Assembly (NCBI RefSeq): GCF_000765145.1
Contig: NZ_JMGA01000016.1
Location: forward strand, 1-64,000
Reading direction: 5' to 3'
Origin: Desulfosporosinus sp. HMP52
GTDB taxonomy: Bacteria > Bacillota > Desulfitobacteriia > Desulfitobacteriales > Desulfitobacteriaceae
DNA length: 64,000 nucleotides
Under the pieces are notes generated by a model. It did not search any database. It had not been told where the DNA came from and worked only from the letters and a program-made list of their open reading frames with translations. Position 1 is the first letter of the stretch, and each line of letters starts with the position of its first letter. The position numbers and the translations under genes were made by a program. Shown piece after piece: positions 17,285-26,364 of the stretch.

Positions 17285-18280
17285 ATGAAAATACTTTTCC
17301 AAGCCCGTCCGGACTTTATGAAAAACCCTGCCGGAGATACTGTACAAATTGTTTCAACTGGGCAAGCTTTAAAAGCCCTTGGAATTGAAGCACATTTCTC
17401 ATCTGATCCGAACATTGATCTTTCCCCCTATGACCTTGTACATATTTTCAATATCACTCGTATAAAAGAAAGTTACATGTTTTTTCTCAATGCTCAAAAG
17501 CAAGGAAAAAAGATCATTATCTCTCCAATTTATTGGCCTCCCAATGCCTATCTTAAGCGTGAAGGGGCAAGTTCAAACGCTCTTGCAGCTTGGAAACATA
17601 CCCAGCCTATGAGAGCCCGACTCTTGCGGGAATGTGATCTCTTACTTCCCAACAGCCAAATTGAAATGGATGTTCTACATCAAGACTTCCTCAAAATTGC
17701 TGATTACCATGTAGCACCTAATGGGTTTCCCGACTCATTCATCGGCGCAACTCCTAAGCTCTTCCGGGAACAGTTTCCAAATATACCTGAGGAATTTGTT
17801 CTCTCTGCAGCACGCATATCCCCGCGCAAAAACCAACTATGGCTAGCAAAAACTTGTCATGAGCTTGGTCTAGCTCTCGTCCTTTTAGGCCCGGTTAATG
17901 ATCCAAATTATTATAAAAGCGTCTTGGATTTTTCCAATGTTACTCATATCGGTACTCTCCAAGGGCAACTGCTAGCTTCGGCTTATGCGGCGGCTAAAGT
18001 CCATGCTTTACCTAGCTGGTTTGAAACCCCAGGACTATCCAGCTTAGAAGCTAGTGCCTGCGGCACTGTTGTCATCTCTACAGATCAAGGAAGTCCAAAA
18101 GAATATTTTCAGGATATGGCCCTTTATGTAAACCCACTTGATAACACCAGTCTACATACCGCCCTTGAACAATCTTACAATGCTTCACCTCTGCCTTTGA
18201 TGCAGCATATCCATAAATATTACCCTTGGTCGAGAGTCGCAGAGATAACTTTAGATGCCTATAATAAAGTCCTTGGCTAA
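17285..18280 (+). CDS. GT4 family glycosyltransferase
   Basis: 331 residues from ATG 17285, which has GGGAGG 7 bases upstream; the TTG five codons earlier overlaps that site. N-terminal acceptor half: MKILFQARPDFMKNPAGDTV, VHIFNITR. C-terminal donor half: VLSAARISPRKNQLWLAK, LGPVNDPNYYKSVL, VHALPSWFETPGLSSLEASA and STDQGSPKEYF, the GT4 E-x7-E type motif. It follows cgeB by 26 bp in the same operon and ends at a terminator. Confidence 0.85.
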   Translation: MKILFQARPDFMKNPAGDTVQIVSTGQALKALGIEAHFSSDPNIDLSPYDLVHIFNITRIKESYMFFLNAQKQGKKIIISPIYWPPNAYLKREGASSNALAAWKHTQPMRARLLRECDLLLPNSQIEMDVLHQDFLKIADYHVAPNGFPDSFIGATPKLFREQFPNIPEEFVLSAARISPRKNQLWLAKTCHELGLALVLLGPVNDPNYYKSVLDFSNVTHIGTLQGQLLASAYAAAKVHALPSWFETPGLSSLEASACGTVVISTDQGSPKEYFQDMALYVNPLDNTSLHTALEQSYNASPLPLMQHIHKYYPWSRVAEITLDAYNKVLG

Positions 18281-18334
18281 TACCCCTAGTATTAAGCTGG
18301 ATTAGGAGAAATGAAATTTATAATAATTAAACGA

Positions 18335-18356
18335 GGAAGAGGGCGTCCCCTCTTCC
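18335..18356. terminator. Bidirectional terminator
   Basis: GGAAGAGGG and CCCTCTTCC form a 9-bp stem with a 4-nt loop between the convergent GT4 gene and the zinc-ribbon gene. Confidence 0.8.
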
Positions 18357-18368
18357 CTTACTATACTC

Positions 18369-18593
18369 TTAACTATCTTTGATTTGAGTCAATATCTTTT
18401 CGGCTAAAATTCTTAAATCATTTTTCATACGCTCCGCTTTAACACTAACATTTAAAAAATCTAAAACCCCAACTACGGATCCACAACTTTTGCACTGTAC
18501 GAAGAGAACAGATCGAGTGGTTCCTTCTAGATTATTGGCATGAACAACTTCAAACTGAGTACTACTACATTTGATACAACTTGACTGGGCCAT
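18369..18593 (-). CDS. Small zinc-ribbon protein
   Basis: 74 residues with two CxxC pairs (SCIKCSSTQ at residues 5-9 and CKSCGS at 34-37), a four-cysteine zinc ribbon, then a helical tail. The ATG at 18593 follows GGGGGAG. No partner gene indicates a function. Such proteins may bind nucleic acid or serve as small adaptors. Confidence 0.65.
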   Translation of the reverse strand: MAQSSCIKCSSTQFEVVHANNLEGTTRSVLFVQCKSCGSVVGVLDFLNVSVKAERMKNDLRILAEKILTQIKDS

Positions 18594-18919
18594 ATTTTCT
18601 CCCCCTTTACACGGATATAAAAAAACATTCTCCTAACCCAGTTGTTACTTTATCTTTCCCCTTTCACTGAATTAAAGAATTTTTGCTTATTTGGTACCAT
18701 AATATTCACTAGCTTATCGAATGGCTTTAAACCTCCTTCAATTTTCTTAAAAGTGAAATAAACTTCCTTACCTCGCCCTATTTGGCTACTACCATTTAGT
18801 AACAGTACTAGGTTTCAAAATTATTAATCAAACATGTAATAAGCTTCCTTCAATTTTATATACTAATTTATAGCTTTATAATTACATCCACACCCATCAT
18901 ATACCGGGGGTGATCCAAG
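18594..18919. other. Gene-free AT-rich stretch
   Basis: No coding frame or clear hairpin is visible. It probably holds the promoters for the minus-strand zinc-ribbon gene and for the plus-strand gene starting near 18920. Confidence 0.5.
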
Positions 18920-19495
18920 ATTAATAATATAATCCAAAATGTTAAAGCAAGTAAACTATTATCAACTATCTTTGGAATAGATGAGAATTTTATTGCAAAG
19001 CCGTTCATTATAGATTCAAGTGGAAAATTGATTTTATCTCCTTTACTGCTGATTAATATAGAAACAACTGATTTAGATCTAAGGAATTTTAATCAAGTGA
19101 GGGATAATGTAACACTCTCCGCTTCCAGTTTAGATATAAGGAATTTTGATGGGGCGCGAGATTCGTTCCAAATTAATAGAAAGTTCCCTGTAGAGGATTC
19201 TGATTCGGGAACTATTATTGCACTTGGAACTCGTACTTTCCTTACAAAAGACATTAGCAATTATAGAAATAACTATTACTTAGTAATAAACACAGGAGGA
19301 GTTGCTGTTACTGCAACACTCCAAATTTCACCAGTTGATATTGATACCTATTATGTGAATAGCGGAAGTCAATTTAATATCCTTGCTGGCGATAAAATAA
19401 TATTTTCACCAAACCATCTAATGAAATATGCACGGGTCAGTGTATCAGCCTTGTTATTGGGAAGCGTAATTATAAACTACTTTGGTCAATCATAA
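18920..19495 (+). CDS. DUF6385-like surface protein, apparent ATT start
   Basis: The first ordinary start in frame is TTG 19028, but translation upstream gives NVKASKLLSTIFGIDEN and IIDSSGKLILSP, matching the N-terminus of the next gene (CDASKLKTMIYGVDGN, AVDSSGMFLFSP). The only plausible start is ATT at 18920, 7 bases after GGGGGTG; an in-frame TGA lies three codons upstream. The resulting 191 residues equal the 190 of its neighbour. Middle: two copies of an 'LD(L/I)RNF...RD' motif. C-terminus: TLQISPVDIDTYYV and LMKYARVSVS, the shared DUF6385-like domain of this island. Either AUU initiation or a gene that has lost its ATG. Confidence 0.6.
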   Translation: MNNIIQNVKASKLLSTIFGIDENFIAKPFIIDSSGKLILSPLLLINIETTDLDLRNFNQVRDNVTLSASSLDIRNFDGARDSFQINRKFPVEDSDSGTIIALGTRTFLTKDISNYRNNYYLVINTGGVAVTATLQISPVDIDTYYVNSGSQFNILAGDKIIFSPNHLMKYARVSVSALLLGSVIINYFGQS

Positions 19496-19525
19496 TTTGA
19501 CAAAAACATAAAGGAATTAAGGACT

Positions 19526-20098
19526 ATGCCAAATTATTTAGTGTTTAATTGCGATGCAAGTAAATTAAAAACCATGATTTATGGTGTAGATGGAAATCAA
19601 TTTCGACCCATAGCAGTTGATTCTAGTGGGATGTTTTTGTTTTCCCCATTGAGTATTGTTACTGTTACAGCCACAAATCTTGATATTAGAAGCTTGAGCT
19701 CTGACCAAGACTCAGTATTTGTGGTCGCCTCAAATTTAGATATAAGAAATCTTAGTGGAACTCAAGATTCTGTACAAGTAAGTAGCCAAGGATTTGTAGA
19801 GGACACAATAACTACAACGGTAGCTTCTGGAACTACGTATTTATTAACTAAAAATATTAGCCAATATAGCCAAAATAGCTTTTTTATTAGAAATAACGGC
19901 TCTTCAACTATTAATGTCACCCTTCAAGTCGCGCCTGTTGATATTGAAACTTATTATGTAGATAATTCAAGTACTCAAAGTGTATCAGCATCTAGTAATA
20001 ATATTACTTCAACAACTGTTGCTATGAAATTTGCTCGATTGAAGGTTGTGGCCTCCACTAATACAAATGTTGTTGCCTTTTATAATGGTAGAGCATAA
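19526..20098 (+). CDS. DUF6385-like surface protein
   Basis: 190 residues, a tandem paralog of the preceding gene. N-terminal segment YLVFNCDASKLKTMIYGVDGN, two 'NLDIR.L....DSV' motifs at about residues 50 and 72, and a C-terminal domain with YSQNSFFIRNNGSS, TLQVAPVDIETYYV and AMKFARLKVV. The same C-terminal pattern (LQISPDGI.W, KYARV) recurs in the genes at 20151, 28392 and 29478. No signal peptide. Thr/Ser/Asn-rich, so a possible glycan acceptor. A terminator follows directly. Confidence 0.7.
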   Translation: MPNYLVFNCDASKLKTMIYGVDGNQFRPIAVDSSGMFLFSPLSIVTVTATNLDIRSLSSDQDSVFVVASNLDIRNLSGTQDSVQVSSQGFVEDTITTTVASGTTYLLTKNISQYSQNSFFIRNNGSSTINVTLQVAPVDIETYYVDNSSTQSVSASSNNITSTTVAMKFARLKVVASTNTNVVAFYNGRA

Positions 20099-20100
20099 AA

Positions 20101-20120
20101 AGAGCCCTTGCCTGGGCTCT
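20101..20120 (+). terminator. Terminator
   Basis: AGAGCCC and GGGCTCT with a 6-nt loop, followed by TTCTTATTT, right after the stop at 20098. Confidence 0.85.
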
Positions 20121-20150
20121 TTCTTATTTATTAATACCTAAGTTTGAATT

Positions 20151-20945
20151 CTACAACTCTCCCTGGAAGAAAACATTCAGCGTAACGGCACTTGCTGCAT
20201 TAACAGCACTGTAATATACTCTAGCGTATTTTAAAAATATTGACGATACTAACGTCGTCAATGAGTTTTGATTAATAGTAACCGGACCCGCTTCATCTAA
20301 CCAGTTTATTCCATCCGGGCTTATTTGCATCGTTACAAGCGCTTGAGCGTTTGCTTCCAGCGAAGCATTCACCACTCCAAAAGTCCAAGTTTCAACCCCT
20401 AAGACATTATAAGTTTCATCCCCACTTCCTGCTGTATCGGTGATATTAGCAAGTGTCGCAGAAACATCGGTGGTTGCCCCGATAATCGCTAAACCAGGGG
20501 ATGTGATCAGAATACCATTAGTTGGCGGGGTAATTGCTAAACCACCTGTCGGAGGCGTTATTGATAGACCTTCGGCTGCTGCCGTTACTGTTAAGCCATT
20601 TGTCGGGGACGTAATCGCCAAACCTGTGGAGGTAATGGCTAATCCATCCGTTGGAGGTGTAATCGCCAAACCACCTGTCGGAGGCGTAATCGCCAAACCA
20701 CCTGTCGGAGGCGTTATTGATAGACCTTCTGCCGCTGCCGTTACTGTTAAGCCATTTGTCGGGGACGTAATCGCCAGTCCAGTGGAAGTGATAGCCAAGC
20801 CGTCCAACGGGGAAGTAATGGCCAATCCTGTGGAGGTGATCGTCAAATTACCAGAGGAATCCGTGTTTAGGGCTGTGTTATTCCCACCGTATATTTTTAC
20901 CTTTGCCTGATCTGGATTGTCTTGAAAAATTTTAAAGTTTGCCAT
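20151..20945 (-). CDS. Repetitive protein with DUF6385-like C-terminal domain
   Basis: 264 residues from ATG 20945 (AAAGGATGGG about 11 bases upstream; a TTG ten codons earlier is possible). N-terminus: FKIFQDNPDQAKVKIYGGNN. Residues about 30-150 are degenerate short repeats of the form GLAITPPTG, GLAITSPTN and GLTVTAAAE, predicted beta-rich and Thr-rich, likely a rod-like beta-helix. C-terminal domain: TWTFGVVNASLEANAQALVT, MQISPDGINWLDE, FLKYARVYYSAV. This domain is shared with genes at 18920, 19526, 28392 and 29478. A 156-bp internal duplication is described separately. Probably a surface protein; function not known. Confidence 0.72.
   Translation of the reverse strand: MANFKIFQDNPDQAKVKIYGGNNTALNTDSSGNLTITSTGLAITSPLDGLAITSTGLAITSPTNGLTVTAAAEGLSITPPTGGLAITPPTGGLAITPPTDGLAITSTGLAITSPTNGLTVTAAAEGLSITPPTGGLAITPPTNGILITSPGLAIIGATTDVSATLANITDTAGSGDETYNVLGVETWTFGVVNASLEANAQALVTMQISPDGINWLDEAGPVTINQNSLTTLVSSIFLKYARVYYSAVNAASAVTLNVFFQGEL
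20541..20776. repeat. 156-bp internal duplication (copies start at 20541 and 20697)
   Basis: An approximately 80-bp stretch beginning ACCACCTGTCGGAGGCGTTA recurs 156 bp later with about two differences, in frame (52 codons). It contains the smaller GLxIT repeats, showing recent slippage or recombination in this gene. Confidence 0.8.
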
Positions 20946-21103
20946 GTTCTTGTTTTCCCATCCTTTCTTTAGCAATCTCGAAATAATCTTTACATATTTA
21001 TCCAGATTGCATATTACATGTTATTCTCATTCTCGACGGAAAGTTTCAGTTTTTGTACGCATATATTATTTAAACGAGAAAGAGATGAGAGGCAAAACGA
21101 GCT

Positions 21104-23092
21104 ATGGCAGAAAAAATAAGTTTGTGCATGATTGTCAAAAATGAAGAACAAAACCTACCGCGGTGTCTAAATAGTGTATCAGGAATTGTTGATGAGATTA
21201 TTATCATTGATACAGGATCAACTGATTCCACGTGTCAAATTGCTCAACAATATGGTGCTACCCTGAATCATTTCCTTTGGAATAATAGCTTCAGTGCTGC
21301 ACGTAACGCCTCTTTGGAAATCGCCCAGGGAGATTGGATCTTATTTCTAGATGCTGATGAGGAGTTAGCACCAGATAGCCAGCAGATTTTAAAACGCTTG
21401 GTAAAAGATGAAGCTGTTGAAGGATACTTTGTTAAAATTATTAATTACCTTGGTAAAGAAGGTTGGATAGAAGCCGTACCCGACCTTGTATTTCGACTTT
21501 TTCGTAATAAAAAGGAGTATCGTTTCCGTGGTTCGATACATGAACAAATCGCAGATGTCATTTTAGAGAATAACTCAAGGGCCCGTTATCAGCTGGCTGA
21601 AGATCTTACAATTATTCATTATGGGTATCTAGACACTGTGATTCAGGATAAGGATAAGAAGAATCGAAATCTTGCCTTAATTGAACAGGAACTGAAATTA
21701 TACCCCAACAATAGATTGCTTCAATACCATTATGGTGTGGAACTGTTTCGAGCTGAACGATATTCTGAGGCTGCTGCTGTTTTAATCCAGTCAGCAACTG
21801 ATATTGATCCAAATACAATCTTTTTGCCAAAGCTTATACGCTATATTGTAATAGCTCAGCAATCTTCAGGACAGCTTCAAGCAGCACTCGATACGGCAAT
21901 ATTGGGCCTTAAACTCTTCCCCAATTATGCTGACCTTTACTTTTATCGGGGCCTAATTTTATTTGAGATGAAACAATTTGCTCAAGCACAAAAGGTCTTT
22001 ACCCAGGCTCTCTCTATGCCTGAACAACCTCCCCAATATGCCTCCTTTGGGGGAGTTAGAGGATTTAGAGCCTATTATTATCTTGCCCAAATTGCGGAGT
22101 CCTTTTTGGATTATGAAGAAGCCCTAAAATACTATCTATATAGCCTTCGCGACAATCCCCACTTTACCCACGCCTTAGAACATCTGGTTCTCATTTTAAG
22201 ACCCACCATAGAACCACTTTACACAAAGGAATGTTTAGAAAAAGTCTGCGATTTCTGTACTCCGGCTGCTAATCGACTCATGGCCGATATCTATTTTAGA
22301 CATGGAGCCTACGGTTTAGCATTGCACTATTTTGACCAAGTAGAGGAGGGGTTTCCAACCTCGTCTGATATTAAACTTAGAAAAGCCATCTGTCTCATAC
22401 AAGAACGACGTTTCTTCGAAGCACTGAGATTACTTGATGACTTCTCAGAAGATAGTCCTGAATATCCAATCGCCGCTGTCAATAAGTTGTTTTGTGTTTG
22501 GATACAGGAAAAACCTCAGAAAGTTCGTACCCTTTGGCGAGACCTACATGCTCTTGGTTTAGAGATAGATACAGAAAATGTCATTTCCCTCTTCCCGGCA
22601 TTTTTAGAAAGAACCAAACCATCCTCTCAATTTCTTCTTGGCTCAGATGGCCTGCTGCTTTTGCTGGACATTGTCCAGCGTTTAGTTGCAATGGGCGAGA
22701 TTGACCGAGCGTTTTATTTTTTAAATTCTCTTCATCCAGAATGCCTAATCGAAAACTCCGATAAGATTGCCAAGATCTTTTTAAATTATGGAGAGGATAT
22801 TAAGGCTATTCCTTTTTTTATAACAGCGATTGAAAGAGACTCTCTACCGGATGCCCATTTCCAGCTGGCTGAGATATACGCTCACCTGGGGAAAGTTTCT
22901 GAAGCAGAACAGCATTATAAACAGGCGCTTCAACAAAATCCAGAAGATCCCCGCTGCTACGTTCGCCTTATTGGTCTTTATTCTGCTTGGCGGCAGGCAA
23001 TTCTAAAGGAAGCATTGGAAAGATTCCCCGAAAACGAACTATTGAAAAAGTTAGTAGAGGAGGTTCCATCCAGCTATGAAGCAGCGGATTAG
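21104..23092 (+). CDS. GT2 glycosyltransferase with C-terminal TPR repeats (1 of 3)
   Basis: 662 residues. Residues 1-230 are a GT2 domain beginning SLCMIVKNEEQNLPRCLNSV, with EIIIIDTGSTDST, NSFSAARNASL and LFLDADEE (the DxD metal site) and an 'FRFRGSIHEQI' motif. Residues about 240-650 are tetratricopeptide-like helices (DPNTIFLPKLIRYIVIAQQS, AHFQLAEIYAHLGKVSEAEQ). This layout is typical of SunS-like and surface-protein glycosyltransferases, where TPRs bind the protein acceptor. It suggests protein, not lipid, acceptors. Its 3' end overlaps the next gene by 17 bp. Confidence 0.85.
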   Translation: MAEKISLCMIVKNEEQNLPRCLNSVSGIVDEIIIIDTGSTDSTCQIAQQYGATLNHFLWNNSFSAARNASLEIAQGDWILFLDADEELAPDSQQILKRLVKDEAVEGYFVKIINYLGKEGWIEAVPDLVFRLFRNKKEYRFRGSIHEQIADVILENNSRARYQLAEDLTIIHYGYLDTVIQDKDKKNRNLALIEQELKLYPNNRLLQYHYGVELFRAERYSEAAAVLIQSATDIDPNTIFLPKLIRYIVIAQQSSGQLQAALDTAILGLKLFPNYADLYFYRGLILFEMKQFAQAQKVFTQALSMPEQPPQYASFGGVRGFRAYYYLAQIAESFLDYEEALKYYLYSLRDNPHFTHALEHLVLILRPTIEPLYTKECLEKVCDFCTPAANRLMADIYFRHGAYGLALHYFDQVEEGFPTSSDIKLRKAICLIQERRFFEALRLLDDFSEDSPEYPIAAVNKLFCVWIQEKPQKVRTLWRDLHALGLEIDTENVISLFPAFLERTKPSSQFLLGSDGLLLLLDIVQRLVAMGEIDRAFYFLNSLHPECLIENSDKIAKIFLNYGEDIKAIPFFITAIERDSLPDAHFQLAEIYAHLGKVSEAEQHYKQALQQNPEDPRCYVRLIGLYSAWRQAILKEALERFPENELLKKLVEEVPSSYEAAD

Positions 23093-24842
23093 CCTCACTA
23101 TGATTGTCAAAAATGAAGCCGCCCATTTAGTCAACTGTCTGGAAAGTGTTAAAAATGTGGTCGATGAAATCATTATTGTCGATACGGGATCTGACGATGA
23201 CACCGTAACCATCGCCCGGAATTATACCCCAAATATCTACTTCTTCCCCTGGATCAACGACTTCAGTGCTGCTCGAAACTTCGCGATAAACCAGGCCTCG
23301 GGAGATTGGATTTTAGCGTTGGATGCTGACGAAGAGCTAGAGTTTAAAGAGCTAGACAGTCTTTATACCTTAGTTAATTATGAAAACGATAAGGAAGCTT
23401 TCTTGCTTCCTCTTCTTAACCCCCTATCACCTTCCACCTTAGAATACAATACTTTCTCAGTGCTTAGATTGTTTAAGAACCATAAAGATTATCGTTATAT
23501 TGGCACGATTCATGAACAAGTTACTTTGCCAAATCAGAAAAAGGTCGGTCTTGCTAAGGACCCTATTATAAAGCATACACTTCCTCCTCCTAAAAAACAG
23601 CATGAAAAAAGAAGCCGCAACCTTAAATTATTAAAAAGGGGGCTTCGAAACGATCCTCATAACCCTTTCCTAAACTATTACATGGGAGTTGAGTGGCTTA
23701 TGCTGGGTAAGCCGTACAGGGCTCTGCCTTTCATAGAGAAGGCCTATTATAACCTCAATGATGATCAGCTTTTATTTCGAACCCCAGCTCTAAAATATCT
23801 TCTTTTGTCTTTAAAAGAGTTAGGCCGGCTTGATGAAGCCCTAGTCCTTTGTCTGGAGGTAAGCCTGAAGTATCCTGACTATACAGACATTTTTTACCTG
23901 AGCGGACTACTTCTTGAAGAAAAGAAGGAATATCCTATTGCGTTAAAGTGGTTTAATCATGCCATCTTATGTGGCACGCCTCCGGTGATGTTTAGCCATT
24001 TAACGGGCTCAGGTAGTTTTTTAGCCTATTATCACCTAGGTTTTTGTTATGAACAATTAGGGAAATCCCTCGAAGCTAGAGCCGCTTTTGAAAATGCCCT
24101 GAAACTTAACCCCAAGTACCACTACCCACTGTATTCTCTTTTTGCTAACTTGCTTAAAGAAAAGGGCTCCACTCTCTGCTATGAGCATCTTAAGAACCAC
24201 GAACTCCTAGAAGATCCTACGCTCTGTCTAACCTCCGCCGATTTATTCTTCCAATCAGATCATGCAGAACAAGCTTATTACTGTTTAGAAACTCATCAAG
24301 AGATCTTTTTTAATGATGAACGCTTTTTCTTTTACTATGGGAAATATTGTATTTATACAGGCCGATTAGAGACTGGATTAAAAGCCTTATCTCAACTTGC
24401 TCAGCAAAGTACTCATTATGACTCTGCCCAATTGCTTTCACTGACAGCACTGCTCCTTTTGGGTGATTTTGTGCAGGCAAGATCCCTAGCTCTTATCCTT
24501 TGGAAAGGTTATCCTACCCGAGCAAATGCCTACCTTTTTCTTTGGTTGCTTCGATTTATTCAAAAGCATACACTTCCAACAATCCCTCTGACTGTTCGAG
24601 ATAGGGAGCTTTTAGAAATTACTATTGAACTCTTCGTTGCTTTCAAACATTTTAAGGCTTATGACTTTAACCATAGCCCCTATGCCGACAGTTATAACCA
24701 GGGCCTTAAAACCCTTATGAAAAGTACTGAAAAAGGAATTCAGTGGCTTCTTAGTGATTATACTCAAAGCTTGATGGATCTAAAAAATCGCTTTACCACT
24801 AAATATGGAACTAAGCAGTTGAGGATTGACTATGATGACTAA
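23076..24842 (+). CDS. GT2 glycosyltransferase with TPR repeats (2 of 3)
   Basis: 588 residues, paralog of the genes on both sides. GT2 domain at 1-220: SLTMIVKNEAAHLVNCLESV, EIIIVDTGSDDDT, NDFSAARNFAI, LALDADEELEF and FRYIGT-like motif 'YRYIGTIHEQV'. Residues 230-570 are helical repeats (SLKELGRLDEALVLCLEVSL, YYHLGFCYEQLGKSLEARA). The start overlaps the previous gene, with GAGGAGG upstream. The three genes are likely made together and may modify different sites or add successive sugars on the repeat-rich surface proteins of this island. Confidence 0.85.
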   Translation: MKQRISLTMIVKNEAAHLVNCLESVKNVVDEIIIVDTGSDDDTVTIARNYTPNIYFFPWINDFSAARNFAINQASGDWILALDADEELEFKELDSLYTLVNYENDKEAFLLPLLNPLSPSTLEYNTFSVLRLFKNHKDYRYIGTIHEQVTLPNQKKVGLAKDPIIKHTLPPPKKQHEKRSRNLKLLKRGLRNDPHNPFLNYYMGVEWLMLGKPYRALPFIEKAYYNLNDDQLLFRTPALKYLLLSLKELGRLDEALVLCLEVSLKYPDYTDIFYLSGLLLEEKKEYPIALKWFNHAILCGTPPVMFSHLTGSGSFLAYYHLGFCYEQLGKSLEARAAFENALKLNPKYHYPLYSLFANLLKEKGSTLCYEHLKNHELLEDPTLCLTSADLFFQSDHAEQAYYCLETHQEIFFNDERFFFYYGKYCIYTGRLETGLKALSQLAQQSTHYDSAQLLSLTALLLLGDFVQARSLALILWKGYPTRANAYLFLWLLRFIQKHTLPTIPLTVRDRELLEITIELFVAFKHFKAYDFNHSPYADSYNQGLKTLMKSTEKGIQWLLSDYTQSLMDLKNRFTTKYGTKQLRIDYDD

Positions 24843-26319
24843 AGATACCGTTAGCTTATGTATGATTGTCAAAGATGAAGAAGACTCAGTACTAGCCGCT
24901 ATAGAGAGTGTACGAGACTTGATTGATGAGCTCATTGTTGTTGATACAGGAAGTAAAGATAAGACTCCACTAGTAGCCCTTGAGGCCGGGGCAAAGATAT
25001 TCACCTTTAATTGGACAATGAATTTTTCTGCAGCCAGAAATTTTGCCCTCCAACAAGCCTCTTCAAATTGGGTACTTGTTCTTGATGCCGATGAAGTTCT
25101 TGAACCGATAAACTCCGAGACATTCATGACTCTCTTATCCGATAATCAGGTTGAAGGCTATTATTTTCGTATAAAAAGCGTTCTTGATTCAATGGCAAAT
25201 GAGTCCTTTGATCAAGTAGTTCGTCTGTTTCGAAACAAGCAAGATTATCAATTTGAAGGGGCGATCCACGAGCAAATTGCCCCTTCAATTCTTAAAGCTA
25301 ACAATGGTTGTGGTTTAGCTTCAGTACCGTTCACAATTCTTCATTACGGTTACCAAAAAGATCGCTTAGAGATCAAGGAGAAATTTAATCGAAACAGCCA
25401 AATTATACTCCAAGAACTCAAAAGCACTCCAGACAATCCCTTCCTGCTTTATTGCCTGGGACTGGAATACTACCAACAAAATTCTATCCTTAAAGGACTG
25501 AATTATCTCACTGAATCTTTAACACTACTGACAGGTAATGAAGGTTATTTTGAAGATGTTCTTCTGAACATTGCTCTTGGCTACCTCCGCCTAGAAAAAA
25601 CACTCGAACTCAATGATTTTACGAATAAGGTTCTAAGTATGTTTCCTAATCAAGCGGATTTCCTTTATCTACGTGGGCTTGCTTACCTTCAAAATGAGAA
25701 CTTTCTTCACGCGTCGGCGGACTTTGAACAATCATTATGCTTGGAGACCAATACCCTTGCGACCCTTTACCAAGTTAGTTGCCTACTAGGAGATGCTTAT
25801 CAATCTTCTGGTAAATTCCCTCTTGCCCAAGATGCTTACAATCGGGCTCTCGGGTTTAAACCGTGTTCATCTTATCCCCTGCAACAATTGATCGGCCTGA
25901 TTCGGAAAGGCTACCCTGTCACTTCCTTACTGAATCGTTCTTTAGTTTTTAAGAACTGGCCTAACTTCAAATCCTGGCACATCGGGCTCAATAGTCTTAT
26001 AAATATTGGCATAGAGCCTCACCTTTTGATGCTCTTCTTAACTCTACACCGCACGATAAATACAGTCTCCTATTCTCCAGATGAGTTATCACCATTTATC
26101 AAATATATCTTGAAGATCACCCCGGGCCAAAAGAGTTATTCCTCTCTTGATACGATACAGAACGTCTCTTCTTTAGCCTTAAGACTAGTCCTTAATGAGA
26201 TCCTGATTAATTGTATGGCTCTCATGAAAAACATGGAACATGATAATTTCAAGTTAATAACTAAAATGAATAAAACTATAGAACAAGCAATTTCTATTCT
26301 TTGTTTCCGAAGCATCTAA
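24832..26319 (+). CDS. GT2 glycosyltransferase with TPR repeats (3 of 3)
   Basis: 495 residues from ATG 24832 (GAGGA 6 bases upstream), overlapping the stop of the second copy by 11 bp. GT2 domain: SLCMIVKDEEDSVLAAIESV, ELIVVDTGSKDKT, MNFSAARNFAL, LVLDADEVLEP and YQFEGAIHEQI. The TPR-like part (residues 235-400) is shorter than in the other two, with LYLRGLAYLQNENFLHASAD and LGDAYQSSGKFPLAQ, and the last 100 residues no longer look like repeats. It was probably produced by the same duplication and then diverged. Confidence 0.83.
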   Translation: MMTKDTVSLCMIVKDEEDSVLAAIESVRDLIDELIVVDTGSKDKTPLVALEAGAKIFTFNWTMNFSAARNFALQQASSNWVLVLDADEVLEPINSETFMTLLSDNQVEGYYFRIKSVLDSMANESFDQVVRLFRNKQDYQFEGAIHEQIAPSILKANNGCGLASVPFTILHYGYQKDRLEIKEKFNRNSQIILQELKSTPDNPFLLYCLGLEYYQQNSILKGLNYLTESLTLLTGNEGYFEDVLLNIALGYLRLEKTLELNDFTNKVLSMFPNQADFLYLRGLAYLQNENFLHASADFEQSLCLETNTLATLYQVSCLLGDAYQSSGKFPLAQDAYNRALGFKPCSSYPLQQLIGLIRKGYPVTSLLNRSLVFKNWPNFKSWHIGLNSLINIGIEPHLLMLFLTLHRTINTVSYSPDELSPFIKYILKITPGQKSYSSLDTIQNVSSLALRLVLNEILINCMALMKNMEHDNFKLITKMNKTIEQAISILCFRSI

Positions 26320-26364
26320 TTTGATAATAAAACTAAATTTCACCGGAAAGAGGCTGCGAAATAG

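Noticed and set aside
20440-20910. 156-codon plus-strand frame with PPVGGVIAKP repeats
   Set aside because: Antisense of the repetitive gene at 20151-20945; the other strand has the ribosome site and the conserved C-terminal domain.
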